A DNA stretch of 64,000 bases from Camarhynchus parvulus (Eukaryota; Chordata; Aves; Passeriformes; Thraupidae): the NCBI RefSeq assembly GCF_901933205.1, contig NC_044576.1:12557024-12621023 (forward strand), written 5' to 3'. Positions 48,501 through 60,035 of this stretch are shown one piece after another. The notes under the pieces were generated by a model that was not told the DNA's origin, did no database searches, and worked only from the letters and a program-made list of their open reading frames with translations. A program made the translations under genes and the position numbers. How positions within the stretch are numbered: position 1 is the stretch's first letter; every line of letters begins with the position of its first letter.

Positions 48501-51500
48501 AAACTGAACTCAGTTTTAAGTTGCATTCCTGGGAGGGTGTTTCTGCATAATGTGTCTAGGATAGTTGCAAATATTGATCAGTTCCTTGGTTTTATGTATA
48601 TTTGTTTTTCCTTTAGCCTACCTGAAGGTAACAACTTCATTGTATTGCTTATTATATTATATGACTCTGATGCTTGGACTTGTTAATAGTGCAGGGGACT
48701 GAGACAGGACCTCTGTTTGGGCGAGTGAAGAGGGCTCGTCGGGTTTTATTTGTTTGTTTTCTCAAGCAATGTACATTTGGGCATTGAGACTCTTCCCTCT
48801 GATAATCTGTCTAGAGAATGGAGGGAAGCATGCTTTATGAAACTGAAAGATAAATAAATATGACCAACCTCAAACTCTCACCTGTCAGGAGACGTAACTG
48901 GATACATACAGAGAGCATGCCAAAAAATAAGAGTGCTCATGGGATTAAATCTTTCTGGTTCATCCCATTGTCCTCATACTGAAGATAGATAGTAGCAGCA
49001 TGTAGGTAATCTGACTTTGCTCTTGATCAAAAAAGTCTGAGCCTCTGCGAGAGTCTGTGAAGTCGTAAATGTTTCCTCTGGCTGGGAATGAGTTCTTGGG
49101 TGTTTGGCTTTTTTGTTTGGTTGGTTTATTTTACTTTCAAGATCTCTCCAGTGGCTTGGATTTCTTTCCCCTCACTTATTTCAATTATCTTAATTCTGTG
49201 CATTTTTTTTTAAGTACTGATTTATTAAGTATTTTTGGAGGATCTCTGCATTTTAAATAAAACAGAATCAGCACAAGCATCTTTAATTAAAAAGCAAATT
49301 TAGCCCTTAAGTGAGAAGTTGCAGGATTTATTTTCCCATCAGGGTAAAGGGTAGCAAGGAAGGGAAAGCAATGATTTAAAGAGCTACATGGTATCAATCC
49401 TCTTTTCAGTTGAAGAATTTAAATTTTCTTTGAAGTTTTCCTGTGGTGTTATTTGTGAAAGAAAAGAGATAGTTATATGCTTTTGTACAAATTAAAACCC
49501 TTTTGAGATTTGTTGCAGTGTGGATTTTGAAATATGAACTGCTTTCAAATGGATCCAAACTAATATTCACAGTTGTTTTTGACATATCTTCTAATGTACT
49601 CAAAATGTCGATTTTTGAAAGATATTATCCAAGCAGAGAGAAGATGGAGGGCTGAAGATTCCCATGAGGTATTTGTGCTTTATAGCACTCTTAGGAAAGA
49701 TGAAACTGTGAAACTGTTGAGCTGAGCTCCAGTTGTCTGTTTGCTTTTACATATTTCTGTTTACACAATTAGACTTCCCTTTTTTTTTTTTTACTACTTT
49801 GTATTCTTAACAGTAAAATCATGCAGCAACATAAGGTGGATTTGGAAAATTGTGATTGAATGTAATTCACTTGTTTGTAATTTAAATGTCTTGAATATTC
49901 TTGATTTATCTAATGGCAATGTAGAATATCTCTGTAACAGCAGCAGTACTATGAGAGAATAGAGAAAAAAGTGGTGAAAATGTCTTGTAGAGAAGAGTTG
50001 CTGTAACAAAGGTGGCTGTAGTTCATGATGGAAGATTTAATCCTGTGATAAATGGTGATGCTTCTGAACCTGTGTCTTCTTTGTCATTTCCTAAGCAGTT
50101 TCTCATGTTACAGGGTAGTTGAATTTGGTCTTCGTTGTAATGTCTTTCAAATATTTGGTGGTTGTGGGTGCAGTAGCACTGTAATTCATCCCACTTCAGG
50201 CTTTAGGAGGGGTTTTTTAGAGGGAAGCCTTTTCTTAGTTTATAGGACTTGGGTTTGATTATAGTTTAGTTAGTGTTGAACTGTATGTCAGTGTTTCATG
50301 CTGGAAGCTGTATGTGAGGAAAACACTGGATGCAATGAATGTTTACCTTTTTTTCCTTAGACCCACTACCATTCTCATGGGTTTTTTTTCTGTCCTCTGC
50401 ACACCCTTAACATCGCTTTTCTCATAGCTATTGTTGACATGGGAAGCACAAAGGAGCACTTGATCCTGACAGCAGCTAGTTTTATTGATGCTATCTTCTT
50501 CAGGAAAATCCCCAACATCTGCAGAACCTGTTCAAGGAAAAAGATGGAACAAAAGCCAGTAGAAGAGAAGAAGTGTCAAAGCCAGCCACGAAGCCTGCAC
50601 AGCAAAGCCTGCTCAAGGCTGCCTTTGGAGACACAATATTTACTGCCTCTTCTGTCGCTGATGTGGAATCAATGAAATATGGGTGTTTATTCAGTTAAAT
50701 GAAGAGGTTGCACAGTGTTGCAGTTTGCTATGCCCAACCACCTGGCGTATTTATTGAGGGCATGTTTGTGCTGCCATCAGTAGGTGAACCTGAATGTTAA
50801 AACTGTCCCCACTTCATGCCTGACAAGTGGTGCTGATGGGGAGGTAGCCTCTTTATTTGCTCTTCTGCTCCCAAGTGAAGATGAGAGATGGTTAAGGAGA
50901 AACCAGACCTTTCTTTCAGGCTGGTGACTTCCCAGTCATGACAAGCCTTGACTTGTTTATTGTCTTAGTCACCTCCCTTGGGTGAGAGGCCACTCTTTCT
51001 CCCCTCAACAGCTCTGACTTTTGCTGTCTAATATGCCATGTTCTTCTGTGTTGTAGTCTTGTTTTCTTTCTTTCTTCTTCTCTTCTGTCACTTCTGTCTT
51101 AGTGGACTAGGGCATTATATTTGCATTTGGAGTAGCACACTGGACATCAAGTGCATTTGCTGAATTTTTAGCCTGTGTCTCTTCTACCGACCCCAAGGAA
51201 GTCGGCTGCACTCCATATAGCTTAGTGTGTGTCGTCAAGTAATGCTAATGCTACTGCTTCCTGTCAGAGTGTGATTTCAGGCTTTTATCAGTACACTGTC
51301 AGTGCATTAAGCTTTAGAACTTTTTCCACAATTGATAGAGCCAATAGCATTTGGCTGCCTGCATTGCAGGCATTGCCACCCCTTTCCCCTCTGTGCCCTT
51401 AAAGTTGCTCTTACAGTGATAATTTGGGTTCTAGAAATCCTCCCCTTAGTAAGATCTACCTGCCTCTCACTAGGGCCTCAAGTTCCCACCTATTGCTTGT

Positions 51501-54500
51501 ACACACACAGTAACTGATTGCTTGCTAAGCCAGACCTGTTGGTTTAAAAGGTCCTGAGTCAGTCATCGGGCACTAGGTGACTTGCCACACTTGCAGCAGT
51601 TACATTTCTCCCAAAATAACAACTACAGAAAAGCTCAAAGGCCAGTTTAGTATGTTGATGCCCTTGCTATGTAGGAAACATCCTCTCTAGACACTCAAAT
51701 GGTTTTAGTCTCCATACAGGGTCTTGTTGTTAAGAAACCACTAGGAACATCTATGTCTAAGCAAGGAAACTCCTTTGACATTGAAAAGCACCATGTGGCT
51801 GCCTCCCCACTCTGTCAAACCACAGCAGAGGCTGAGAACCTTGTCTCCTCCTTGTCCTGCCATGACTGAGAGAGAAGGAAAAGTAGCAGACCTCATGTCC
51901 TCCAGAGAAGAGGCAAAAAGCAGGAGTTGGAGCTATAATTGCTTCCAGATGAGTTCCTATTTTTCCAGCAGTCTTGGCTCTCAGCTCCTAGGTAGAGTGA
52001 GCATTTGTATGCATGAGCACTCTGGTACTTGGGGGACGATGCCTTTTTGTTCTATTTAGTTACATGTGTTACTTTTGCCTTTAGGAAGCTTGAGCACTAT
52101 TTTTCTGTGTATTGCCTGTGTGTGTCAGGGAGAGATCTGCTCACACACAACCCGTGGCTGAGGTAATCGGGCTGTTACTGCCCCATTGCAGCCGAAGGTT
52201 ACCTCCGGTGAGGAATGGGCAGTTCTTGTGGGCGGTGCAGCTGTAACCAGAAGAGGCATGAAGTTCATGCCTGGGGGCTTCTGCAACAAACTATTTTTGT
52301 AAATAGTTCATAGGTAATAGACTCCTGTAATAATCACTCAGTACAGCAGAGCAATTAAGGACATACTTCGCTGTGTTGTTTGAATGAGAGTGTAGGTGTG
52401 GTTTCTTTTTTATATGTGTTTGTCTTTGGAAAAAATACAGTCTGTGGATCAAATATATCCTTAATTGATATTGTTACTTTCTCTGCCCCTTCTGAGATCA
52501 TAGCAGTGCTTGGAACTTGGAAGATTTGTCTGGTGAAGCTATTAGCTTTGTGAAAACTGATAGATTTCTGGAAAGATCCTGTATAGATGCACACAGAATG
52601 ATTGCTCCAATCTGTCTGGGTTTTGAGAAGGATCTTGGTCACTTGGCCATGGATTTGACATTTCCTTTGTCTGTGGTACTTGGTGTGTGCAAGTAGCTTC
52701 ACACAGTTCTGATGACCTTCCTGTAATTGCAGATGTCCTGAAAAGGACTTGGGCCTGAAGTCTCTAGGTGACAAGGACTGACATCTCTTTTACGGAGCAG
52801 AGTCTTGTACTCTATGCCTACAGAATAAATATATATGTGTTTAATATGGAATTACTGCTGGCAGTTGGATTTCCTTATCTACAGCACTGGGAGGGGAAAA
52901 AGCTGTGGTTTTTGTTCTTCTTTACTTTTGCTATCTTAAATGAAATTGAGTGTCAAGGAATAAAATTAACTTGCCAAGGCGACAAGAAGATTTAAATCAA
53001 ATTGTTTAGCTTAGATATATCTTTTCTCTTAGCATTTTAAGTAACAACTGCTATAAACAGAGACAGAAGAAGCTTGGATCTAAGTGCTCTTCTGTATGAA
53101 AGTGTGTATAGTTTTTTCCATTGTAACAAAACAACAAAGTTGAATTTAAAACCCTTCTGTAACATAGCTTAATGGAACCATCTGGGGACATTTTTTCCCC
53201 TTGTATTTTTCTGAGTAAGGGTTGAATATTGAAGCATGCTATGAAGAGCTATATAGAGAGAGTTCATTTTTTCAGGGCTTAGCTGGGGAGTATGTATCTC
53301 CTTTCAAGGTTGCAAGGAAGCTTCTTGAGCATTATGCCAGATTTCACACAAGTAACATGAACCACCCTTTTGAGAGATGCATGGGTTGGAAAAGTCAAAT
53401 ATCCCAACACGGCTCTTAATTTCAAAGCAGGCGCATTTAGTAGTGACTCCCACATAGTCCAGATTTGACTGGTTGTGTTGATACATCTCTTGCAGTCCTG
53501 AGAGCAGCAGATGTGAACTGGTTTGTAACTTGTAGCAAAATGAGGATTCCAGACTAGAAACATCAGGCTCATATGAGGAAGTATTGTGTAAGTAACTTCT
53601 TCAGTTAGTTGCTGGTTTTGTTCTTCAGTAGTAGTGGGCTGCTTTCTGAGAAGAGCATTCCATCTACTTTGTTCTGGTTCTTGTTAGAAAAAGAAGTTTG
53701 GCACATGTCAATGTGCTAGGGTTATAAAAATCAGGATATTCAGAGAAAATAGGTAGTATTATAAGATTGTATTGTACTTAATGAGTTTAAAAAGGTAGAT
53801 GGTATCAGGAGATACTATCATACATAATCCAGCATATCATACATAATCCAGCAAACAACTGAAATGTTCCTGATAGCTAGAAGGAAGAAAAAATGGATAC
53901 CTTTGCCTTTTTGCCAGTGAAGTGGTCCACAGAATATATTAATAGGAATTGTTAAAGCATCTGTGTTAAAAACAAAAATTAAAATAATTAATAAAAAATC
54001 TGTAGTTGTTTGATAAGATAGTTATAATGCCACATCATGTTTTAGAACAGAAGACAGCACTGCTGATAATAATCAGCTCATGCGCAATCCACATGAGCTG
54101 AAATATAAGATAATTTGCTTCACCTACCTGCACTGCATTTTTACTAAAACTTGATTTTAAATTCAAATTTTTCCCATCTGTACTAAATACTGAGGTTGAA
54201 GAATTCATAATCAGTTACTCTTTTCTCTGCCTTTTATGCTTAAGCCTATGGAAGTAAATATTTCTGTTGTTCAGATGTTGCTAAGAAAATAGGAAATTTA
54301 TGGATATTTGTCTAGCATTGTTTCTAATAGCTGAAGATATGATGCTGTACTGACTGACAGCTAGAAACTGAATTCAGGGCATCTTTACGGATGTCTCTGG
54401 CTTCTGGCAACTTTTTGAATCTAGGCCTTAACATAAATTGTCATATTAAATCATGATTATCACTTAAATCTGACTTTAGGTTCATTTTTATTAAATGTTT

Positions 54501-57500
54501 CAGAGAAAGGTGCCTCAGTCCTTTTTCATGTGTGAAGTGTTCTGTCCTTAAAAAGAGTGTATTTGTAATCACTTAGAATTCCAGATTGACTTAAATGGTA
54601 AAGCATCTATATTTTCCCAAACAGCTCTTTAAATATTAATGTCTAAATATCTCATTAATACCTTGTTATTAAAAGTTTTTTTTATTGAAAAGGAAAATGA
54701 ACTTTTTGACCCTCACCATTTCTGTGAAACTGTTCCAGATTGAGCTATTTGGAGAAATAAAAAATGTGGGTTTTTAGCTGGTTAATTATTTGGAAAGCCA
54801 TTTCATGTTGATTTAGTTTTCATGGTGTACTAAAAATAGATATACAGAATAAATAACGAAGCTGTGCTTGAAAGCAGACTGGGAAGAAATAGCAAACTTT
54901 TGGTGAGATGGCATCTGCTTTTATTTGACCTTTACTGCTAAGTTTTTGTGCCTTTGTTCTTGGAGTTACTCATATCCTTCAGGGTAAATGACTGTGAAAC
55001 ATCTGAAATAAGTGTGACACAGATGGAAGCAAATACTCCATTGAAGGTTTTTTATAAGATCAGAATTTAGTGTTTGGGTTTCACACAGCTTGCAAGCAGT
55101 GACCATGTCCTGTGGTTTGTGACAAACCTGGCTGCACAGGCTGCCATGGGAAGAATAGATTCAGACACAGAGCAAGGCAAATCCAGGTAGTCTTGAGCTC
55201 CTTGGGCAGTTTTGTTTTTGTAAAGGCAAAGGGAACATTGAATTCTGGGTCATTTCCAGTTGTAATCAAACAAGTGCTCCCCCAGCACGTAGGAGTCCTG
55301 CCAATGTTGGTTTGGTTTTGTGCATGGAGATGTGGATAAAGCAATGTTTGTTGTGCTGCCCTCTTATCCAGTGCATTGGATTTCCGTCAGAAAAATCATT
55401 TGTTGACAATAAGTTGAATCAGCTGGCAGTCGCCGCACTGCAAAGGGAGATGGGAGGAGGAGCAGAATTCAATTAACAATGGAAAATTGTAGCTGAGGAG
55501 CATGGAGCGTTGTTTAACATTATCCTTAAACACAGAGAAGTAAATTTGTACAGGAAAAGGTTCCTTCCAGTCTCAGTCCTGCAATAAGTTAAGTGTTCGT
55601 AGTTAGAAATTGTGCCTAATTTAGGAGTCAACCATACTGCACATCTAAATTCCATCCCTAAAGATGGATGACCTACCAAGAGCTGTGCTACCAAGATCTG
55701 AGCACTCCCCATCATGTGAGATAAAACACCTCATGCTCCTTGAATAAACCCCCTTGTTCTTCCCACACTGAAGCAGGTTCAGTATACTTGTCTCTTTGGC
55801 CCTGTGCTGAGGGTGTTTATCTGAGAGAGGAACTATTGCAACACAGTTTAGTTCATAAAATGAAGCTTGGAAGAGAAAATAGGCTTCTTTGAATCGAGTT
55901 GTAAGATAAGGCGGGGAGGGAATAATTAGAAGATTGCAAAATTCACTGCATATACACTTTCAGAGGTGAATCCCTGTCCCTTCTTTGGCCACTCCAGTCC
56001 CCTGGGATACGCTGTGCTTTAGAGTTATGAGCAGAGCCTGTGTATTTGTGTGGAGGAGGATGAGAAGTTTCTGTGTAGTACTGGCAGTTGACATTTTATT
56101 TCTCTTAATCTGAACACTGTATTTTTTCTCACAAGTCATTCAGTAATATCCCAGAAGATATCATACTTGATCCTTTGTACTACTTTCTTAAAGAAGGTGC
56201 CAAGTGCAAGCTTGTTTTGGAGACATTATTTGGAGATAGCTGGCTTGGCTTTTTGTAGTTTCTCCTTTAAGAACAGGTGTTGTCCCATGTTGCATGGTGT
56301 TTCACAATTCAGAAGTTAGAAAGACAGAAGAGAGAAATGTTCTGTTTTCATTTTGTATGACTGGTTTCATTCCACCAGTCTTGATTTGATACTCCTGATG
56401 AGGATATTGCTGGCTTAGACAATTGCAGTCTTCTCAGGATGTGTACCTTTTCTCTAGTTTTTTTTTTCTTTTGTTTTTTTTTTCCTGTTTCCACCATCAC
56501 TGCCTTTCTTGGCAAGTAAAATACATATCACTCTTTCTGTGTGGCTGTTGTGTAAAAGATGAAGGCAAACTGGAACACAGTTCTTTGTTGTCCCTGGAGG
56601 TGGCTTCCACACTTAAGCAACAAGTTCCTTTCCTGAGTTTGTGAGTTCTTAAGTGGCCTTCCTGTAATCTGATTAATAAAGACAGTAATAACTTAAAGAA
56701 ATTTGACTTGCTCTAGTTGTTGAAAATAGAAGGAAATGAGATTCTCAAGCTTCTCAAGTATATAGTGTAGCAGTTTCTAAATCCCTGTGCTCTGCCAAAG
56801 CTGTTTAATACAGCCAGGAACTGATCCAAAGCTTATGTCTGGATAAGTAAAAGAGAAAGCAAGTCTGCCATGTCAAGACAGGATGGTCATGTATTTTCCC
56901 TCACCATGTGAATGTGAATCTGTAGAAGATATGCTTGGGTTTTGGTTTGCTTGTGCTTTTGGGGGTTTTCTTTTTGATGTAGTTGTTGGATTTAGAGTTT
57001 TTTCTTATTTCTATTTTTCAGTAGATATAGGTTCTACTGTGTTTCTCAGAATCCTGTCATTGTGAGTTGTAATTTTAAACTTTAGGAACATGTCAGCAAT
57101 TATTATAAATCAGTGAATTGAAATCAGATGTAGCAAATTTTACCTCTGGGGAATTTCAGTATGCAAAGCGAATACTAGCAGAAAAATATTAAATGAACTA
57201 TTTGTAGAAGTGTGGTGAAAGGCATGTGAACTAGGTGTGAAGCACTTTCAACCTTGATCTAAGAAAGTATTTGACTTTTACTGGGTTTAGTGTTCAGATC
57301 TTTTTTTCTTTTGGTGCAATTTGACAAGATGGATAGTCAAAACATTAAGAGCAGGAAATAAAGTGGAAAACTCTTTTGGGGGAAGGTGAGTTTTCAACAA
57401 GTTAATTAGAATACCGTGGTTATGCAGCTTACAAGTAAACAGGGTGTTCTAGTGCCTTTGGTTGTAGAAACTGACCTGTGCCTTTTTCTTTTCTTTCTTT

Positions 57501-60035
57501 TTTTTTTAACCTGTATCTAAATTGTTGTTGGGATGATTTTGAGTGTTTTCATTTATGTGAGGTGGCATCCTAATCAGTGGGGAAATATTTCTTGAAGCAT
57601 TTGCAGGTACCAATGATATATTGCTAGCTGAATCAAGCAAAATATGCCAAGCACAATGCCACTTTAGCCTGGATTTAATACAAGGATGTGTGTCAGTACA
57701 GTACCTTAAGATGAATTTTAATACTGTGACAGCTGTGTGGGGACCTGGGTGTTGTTTCTGATGCTTACTGATACTGCTTCTGATGACAAAGGTGGCACTT
57801 GTTACAGATAATGAACTTGTACCCTGTGTAATTTAAAAACAAAACAAAACCAGACAATGTGACTAGATTGTTGTTGTTGTTATTGTAAGTGAGGAATTAT
57901 GAATGGGTCAGATGATTCCTCCCCTGTTCACAATTGTAGGTTTTCTTCATAGCATGCCATGCATACCGGATCTTGTGTCTACAAATATGAGCTAATGTTT
58001 TAAGAACATGGCTTTGGAGAGTCATATTTCTCCATTGATGAAGTCAGCTTCACAAAACCTTTCTGTCCATTCCAGAGAGCAGAATTTAACTCCTCTTAAG
58101 TCCTGTCTCTGGCAGGACAAGAAGACAGAGAGGTTCAGTGTCTTGAAGATAAATAAAACAAAGATCAGTTAAGATGATGAGATTTTTTGAATCTTATATT
58201 TCTTCAGTCTTAAAAGCAAAAGCAGCTAATAATTGCTACAAGTTTAAGTGTGGAATTCCTGTGTAATCTTTAGAGGAACTGGGCAATTTTGCCTTCATTT
58301 GCTGAGCATAATTAAGTATCACTTCCTGGCACAAGATTTTGTTGTGCTTGAGTCCCACACAGTTTTGATACAATCTCAGTACATGTGGTCTGTCATAAAG
58401 ATGTCCTGCTCTGTTTAATATATTGATTTGTTTTTTTCAACTTGTGATTCTAGTCAGTCTAGGTCCAGAATGCAAGAACTACTGCAAGTCATATGAGTTT
58501 AGAATATGCAAGGAGGTTAAATATAGCTAATGTGGAAATTATTCAGCTTTTAATAAACTTTAATCAAATAGGAATACAGCTTAAATTACTGTTTTTTGAA
58601 AATGTCTGAAATAGAAGCAAAAATGTTCAGCAGATTTTCTGAAGCCAGTGTGTCAGTGGTGTACTCATTGTATTTTGTTAAAAAATTTGAACAAAACAAA
58701 AATATTAGATCCCATACAATTGAATAGAATTATTGTAACCAATATATTTAAAATAATTTTTCATAGAGATTTGTCAGATTAAACAGTCTACTTCAAGATA
58801 CAACTCTTCTTGCTTATTTTCAATTTTTTTCTTTTTTTAATTGATTTTTTTATTATTACTTGTGTTAGTAAAATTATTTTATCAAATCTTGCCTTTCATT
58901 CATCTAATACCATAGTTAGTTACATGTAGTTACAGATATCATGCTTTTCTCTACTAAGAAGCAGAGGAGATAAACAAAAACTAATTTATTTTTTGTTTTC
59001 TAGCCTATCCTTCCTTCAGTCTATTGCATGCAGTTATTCCTGCTGCTTCTCAGTTTTTATTTCTTCATTTCAAAGAAACTAGGAGAGAAATATTGGATAT
59101 AAGGAGGGACTCTAGGAAAGAGAGCTCTTGAAATTATTGAAACGGCCTTAGGGCTTGGCTGTTGTGAGCACAGCTCTTGCATCCTGGCAAGTGCTGAAAA
59201 TAGCCTAGATTTAATGGCTTTTGTACATAATCATTGCCTGTCTTTCTACCATGGTGTGTTTATCCTGTCTGTGAGGGACGGTGGAGCTGTTTAGTTAATG
59301 TTTTGAAGTAGAACCTGTCCTTCTAGTTCTTCTGGTAAATAAAATCTGGCATACTTCTAAAATAGCTAAAACGAAGGGCTTCACTGTCTGTTGATCTATT
59401 AATACCTGAGTCAACTTGCTGCTTTGTGGGTCCTTCCTTTTAAGACCAGATACTGAAAGTTGCAAATGGATGCAGGCAAATTTTATTTACAAATTAAATG
59501 AAACTTTTAAGTCTGAATGAAGTTTGAGAAGAAGAATACAAAGTAGTTACCCAATGAATTAGGAGTTGGTACATGTAAAGACATGAGAAACCAAAATAGA
59601 TTGCCACTGTTGTCACAAGTATCACTCCTAATCTTCTGAAATAGACTTGAAACTCTGTGTTTTCAGTCTGTCTGAAATAACTGATGTACTTATATTTTGC
59701 TGGACTCATTTTTACCATGTTATCCAAAATGGTTTTCTACCACGAAAAGTGCACAGTGAAGTGTTTGTTTACAAGTTATACTTTACCTGTTAGATTTTTA
59801 TGTTCCAGTGATGTGTCTTCTCTCTAATTTAGTAATTTGAATAATTTTAGTAATTTTAGTTAGTTTATTTGGCATCTACAGTATCAAGGAAATGAATCAT
59901 AGCTTTGTTTGTACAGAGGAAAAGGGGGAGAAAAAGTTAATACTATTTTTATTTTCCTGATTCTAGGGTCTACTTACAGTGTGCTGTCCATAATGCCTTC
60001 TGACTCTGAAAGCAGCAGTTCTCTGAGCAGCATTG
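24237..60035 (+). CDS. DLG5: DLG5 (discs large homolog 5), N-terminal part, two coding exons
   Basis: A large MAGUK-family scaffold (about 1,900 residues in mammals) with an N-terminal CARD-like/coiled-coil part and PDZ, SH3 and guanylate-kinase-like domains. It acts in cell polarity, cell junctions and trafficking. Only residues 1-123 are in the window. ATG 24237 lies in a strong context (G at -3 and +4). Recognition rests on the N-terminus (MEPKHKELLAQCRQSLAQAM, then KERDHFQDLRVALEKTQPHL and ILYLNG) and on exon 2 (GSTYSVLSIMPSDSESSSSL), both matching DLG5. The exons join in phase 1. Later exons with the coiled coil and PDZ/SH3/GK domains lie beyond the window. No break is seen. Confidence 0.95.
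26840..26869. repeat. perfect 15-bp tandem duplication
   Basis: GAGTTGAATAAGTTT occurs twice in direct succession (26840-26854 and 26855-26869) in DLG5 intron 1. Being exact, it is probably a recent slippage event. Confidence 0.85.
29240..29595 (+). promoter_or_regulatory. GT-box / CCAAT / TATA promoter-like module with downstream splice donor
   Basis: Within DLG5 intron 1: GGGGTGGGGCTGGGC (about 29242), CCAAT at 29331-29335, TATAAAAG at 29386-29393 (51 nt after CCAAT), and a GTAAGT donor at 29591. This is the normal spacing for a TATA promoter starting near 29.42 kb with a first exon of about 170 nt. It could be an old LTR fragment or an independent promoter; no LTR ends, primer-binding site or internal viral genes are seen. 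A 161-codon minus-strand frame (28925-29410) overlaps it and is probably random. Confidence 0.35.
31525..31556. repeat. 10-bp-stem hairpin in DLG5 intron 1
   Basis: GTGGATGCTG (31525-31534) and its exact complement CAGCATCCAC (31547-31556) with a 12-nt loop. Flanking bases pair only partly, so a microRNA precursor is possible but weakly supported. Confidence 0.6.
36711..36734. repeat. 12-bp tandem duplication
   Basis: TTCATTAAGAG plus C, then TTCATTAAGAG plus T, at 36711-36722 and 36723-36734. One mismatch in the last base. Confidence 0.8.
38538..38553 (-). repeat. poly(T) run, 16 bases
   Basis: Sixteen consecutive T bases (poly(A) on the minus strand). No retroposed gene is recognisable next to it. 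Confidence 0.85.
39919..39955 (+). repeat. purine-rich low-complexity tract
   Basis: A runs alternate with G clusters (AAAAAAAAAAGAGGGGGAAG and onward). It is a simple A/G-rich tract without other features. Confidence 0.8.
41460..41730 (+). promoter_or_regulatory. intronic CpG island with splice donor, candidate alternative DLG5 first exon
   Basis: About 210 bp (41480-41690) hold roughly 17 CpGs at well over half G+C, an isolated peak in AT-rich intron 1. Its 3' edge has AATATGGCAG (YY1-like) and a TCTGG|GTGAGT donor at 41720. This is what an alternative first exon spliced to DLG5 exon 2 would look like. Translation could then begin at the ATG inside exon 2, since the local ATG (41704) reaches the donor in a phase that does not fit exon 2. 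An enhancer or a separate non-coding transcript is equally possible. Confidence 0.4.
41817..41946 (+). repeat. T/G-rich low-complexity tract
   Basis: About 130 nt of T runs broken by G or GG (TTTGTTTGTGGTTTTTGCTG, TTTTGGTTTTGTTTTGG). Read as RNA it is a long GU-rich element; as DNA it is a common kind of avian low-complexity sequence. Confidence 0.75.
53816..53853. repeat. perfect 19-bp tandem duplication
   Basis: TATCATACATAATCCAGCA at 53816-53834 is repeated exactly at 53835-53853 in DLG5 intron 1. It is a recent local duplication. Confidence 0.9.
54073..54101. repeat. 10-bp-stem hairpin with C/EBP-like site
   Basis: TCAGCTCATG (54073-54082) and its exact complement CATGAGCTGA (54092-54101) flank a 9-nt loop. 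ATGCGCAATC, spanning stem and loop, is close to a C/EBP site (TTGCGCAA). The surrounding sequence has several TAAT cores, so this may be part of a regulatory element. Confidence 0.6.
59967..60035 (+). CDS. DLG5: DLG5 exon 2 (serine-rich segment)
   Basis: The exon has 69 nt with phase 1 at both ends, acceptor TTCTAG and donor GTGAGT. It encodes GSTYSVLSIMPSDSESSSSL then SSI, residues 101-123, a serine/acidic stretch that is likely phosphorylated and disordered. Because it is a multiple of three in symmetric phase, it can be skipped without a frameshift. It also contains an in-frame ATG (before PSDSES) that could serve as a start in a shorter isoform. Confidence 0.96.

Larger units (their letters stand above)
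24538..59966 (+). other. DLG5: DLG5 intron 1 (35.4 kb)
   Basis: Long first intron, GTGAGT to TTCTAG. The first 0.5 kb is still GC-rich. The rest is AT-rich, without any exon that I can assign. It contains short tandem repeats, low-complexity tracts, a TATA/CCAAT module (29.24-29.60 kb), a small internal CpG island (41.46-41.73 kb) and several hairpins, listed separately. Reading frames up to about 160 codons occur on both strands but match no known family and fit chance expectation for this length. Confidence 0.85.

Noticed and set aside
52355..52774. 139-codon minus-strand frame starting MSPRDFRPKS
   Set aside because: No family similarity that I can see. Several frames this long are expected by chance in such a window, and no promoter or splice context supports it.
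55350..55375. CTCF-like core AGAGGGCAG on the minus strand near 55.36 kb
   Set aside because: Only the right half matches; the left half has several mismatches to the consensus.
55548..55580. AGGAAAAGGTTCCTTCC, similar to a piece of the CR1 LINE 3' region
   Set aside because: The similarity covers only about a dozen bases, with none of the neighbouring CR1 sequence or the terminal ATTCTATG-type repeat.
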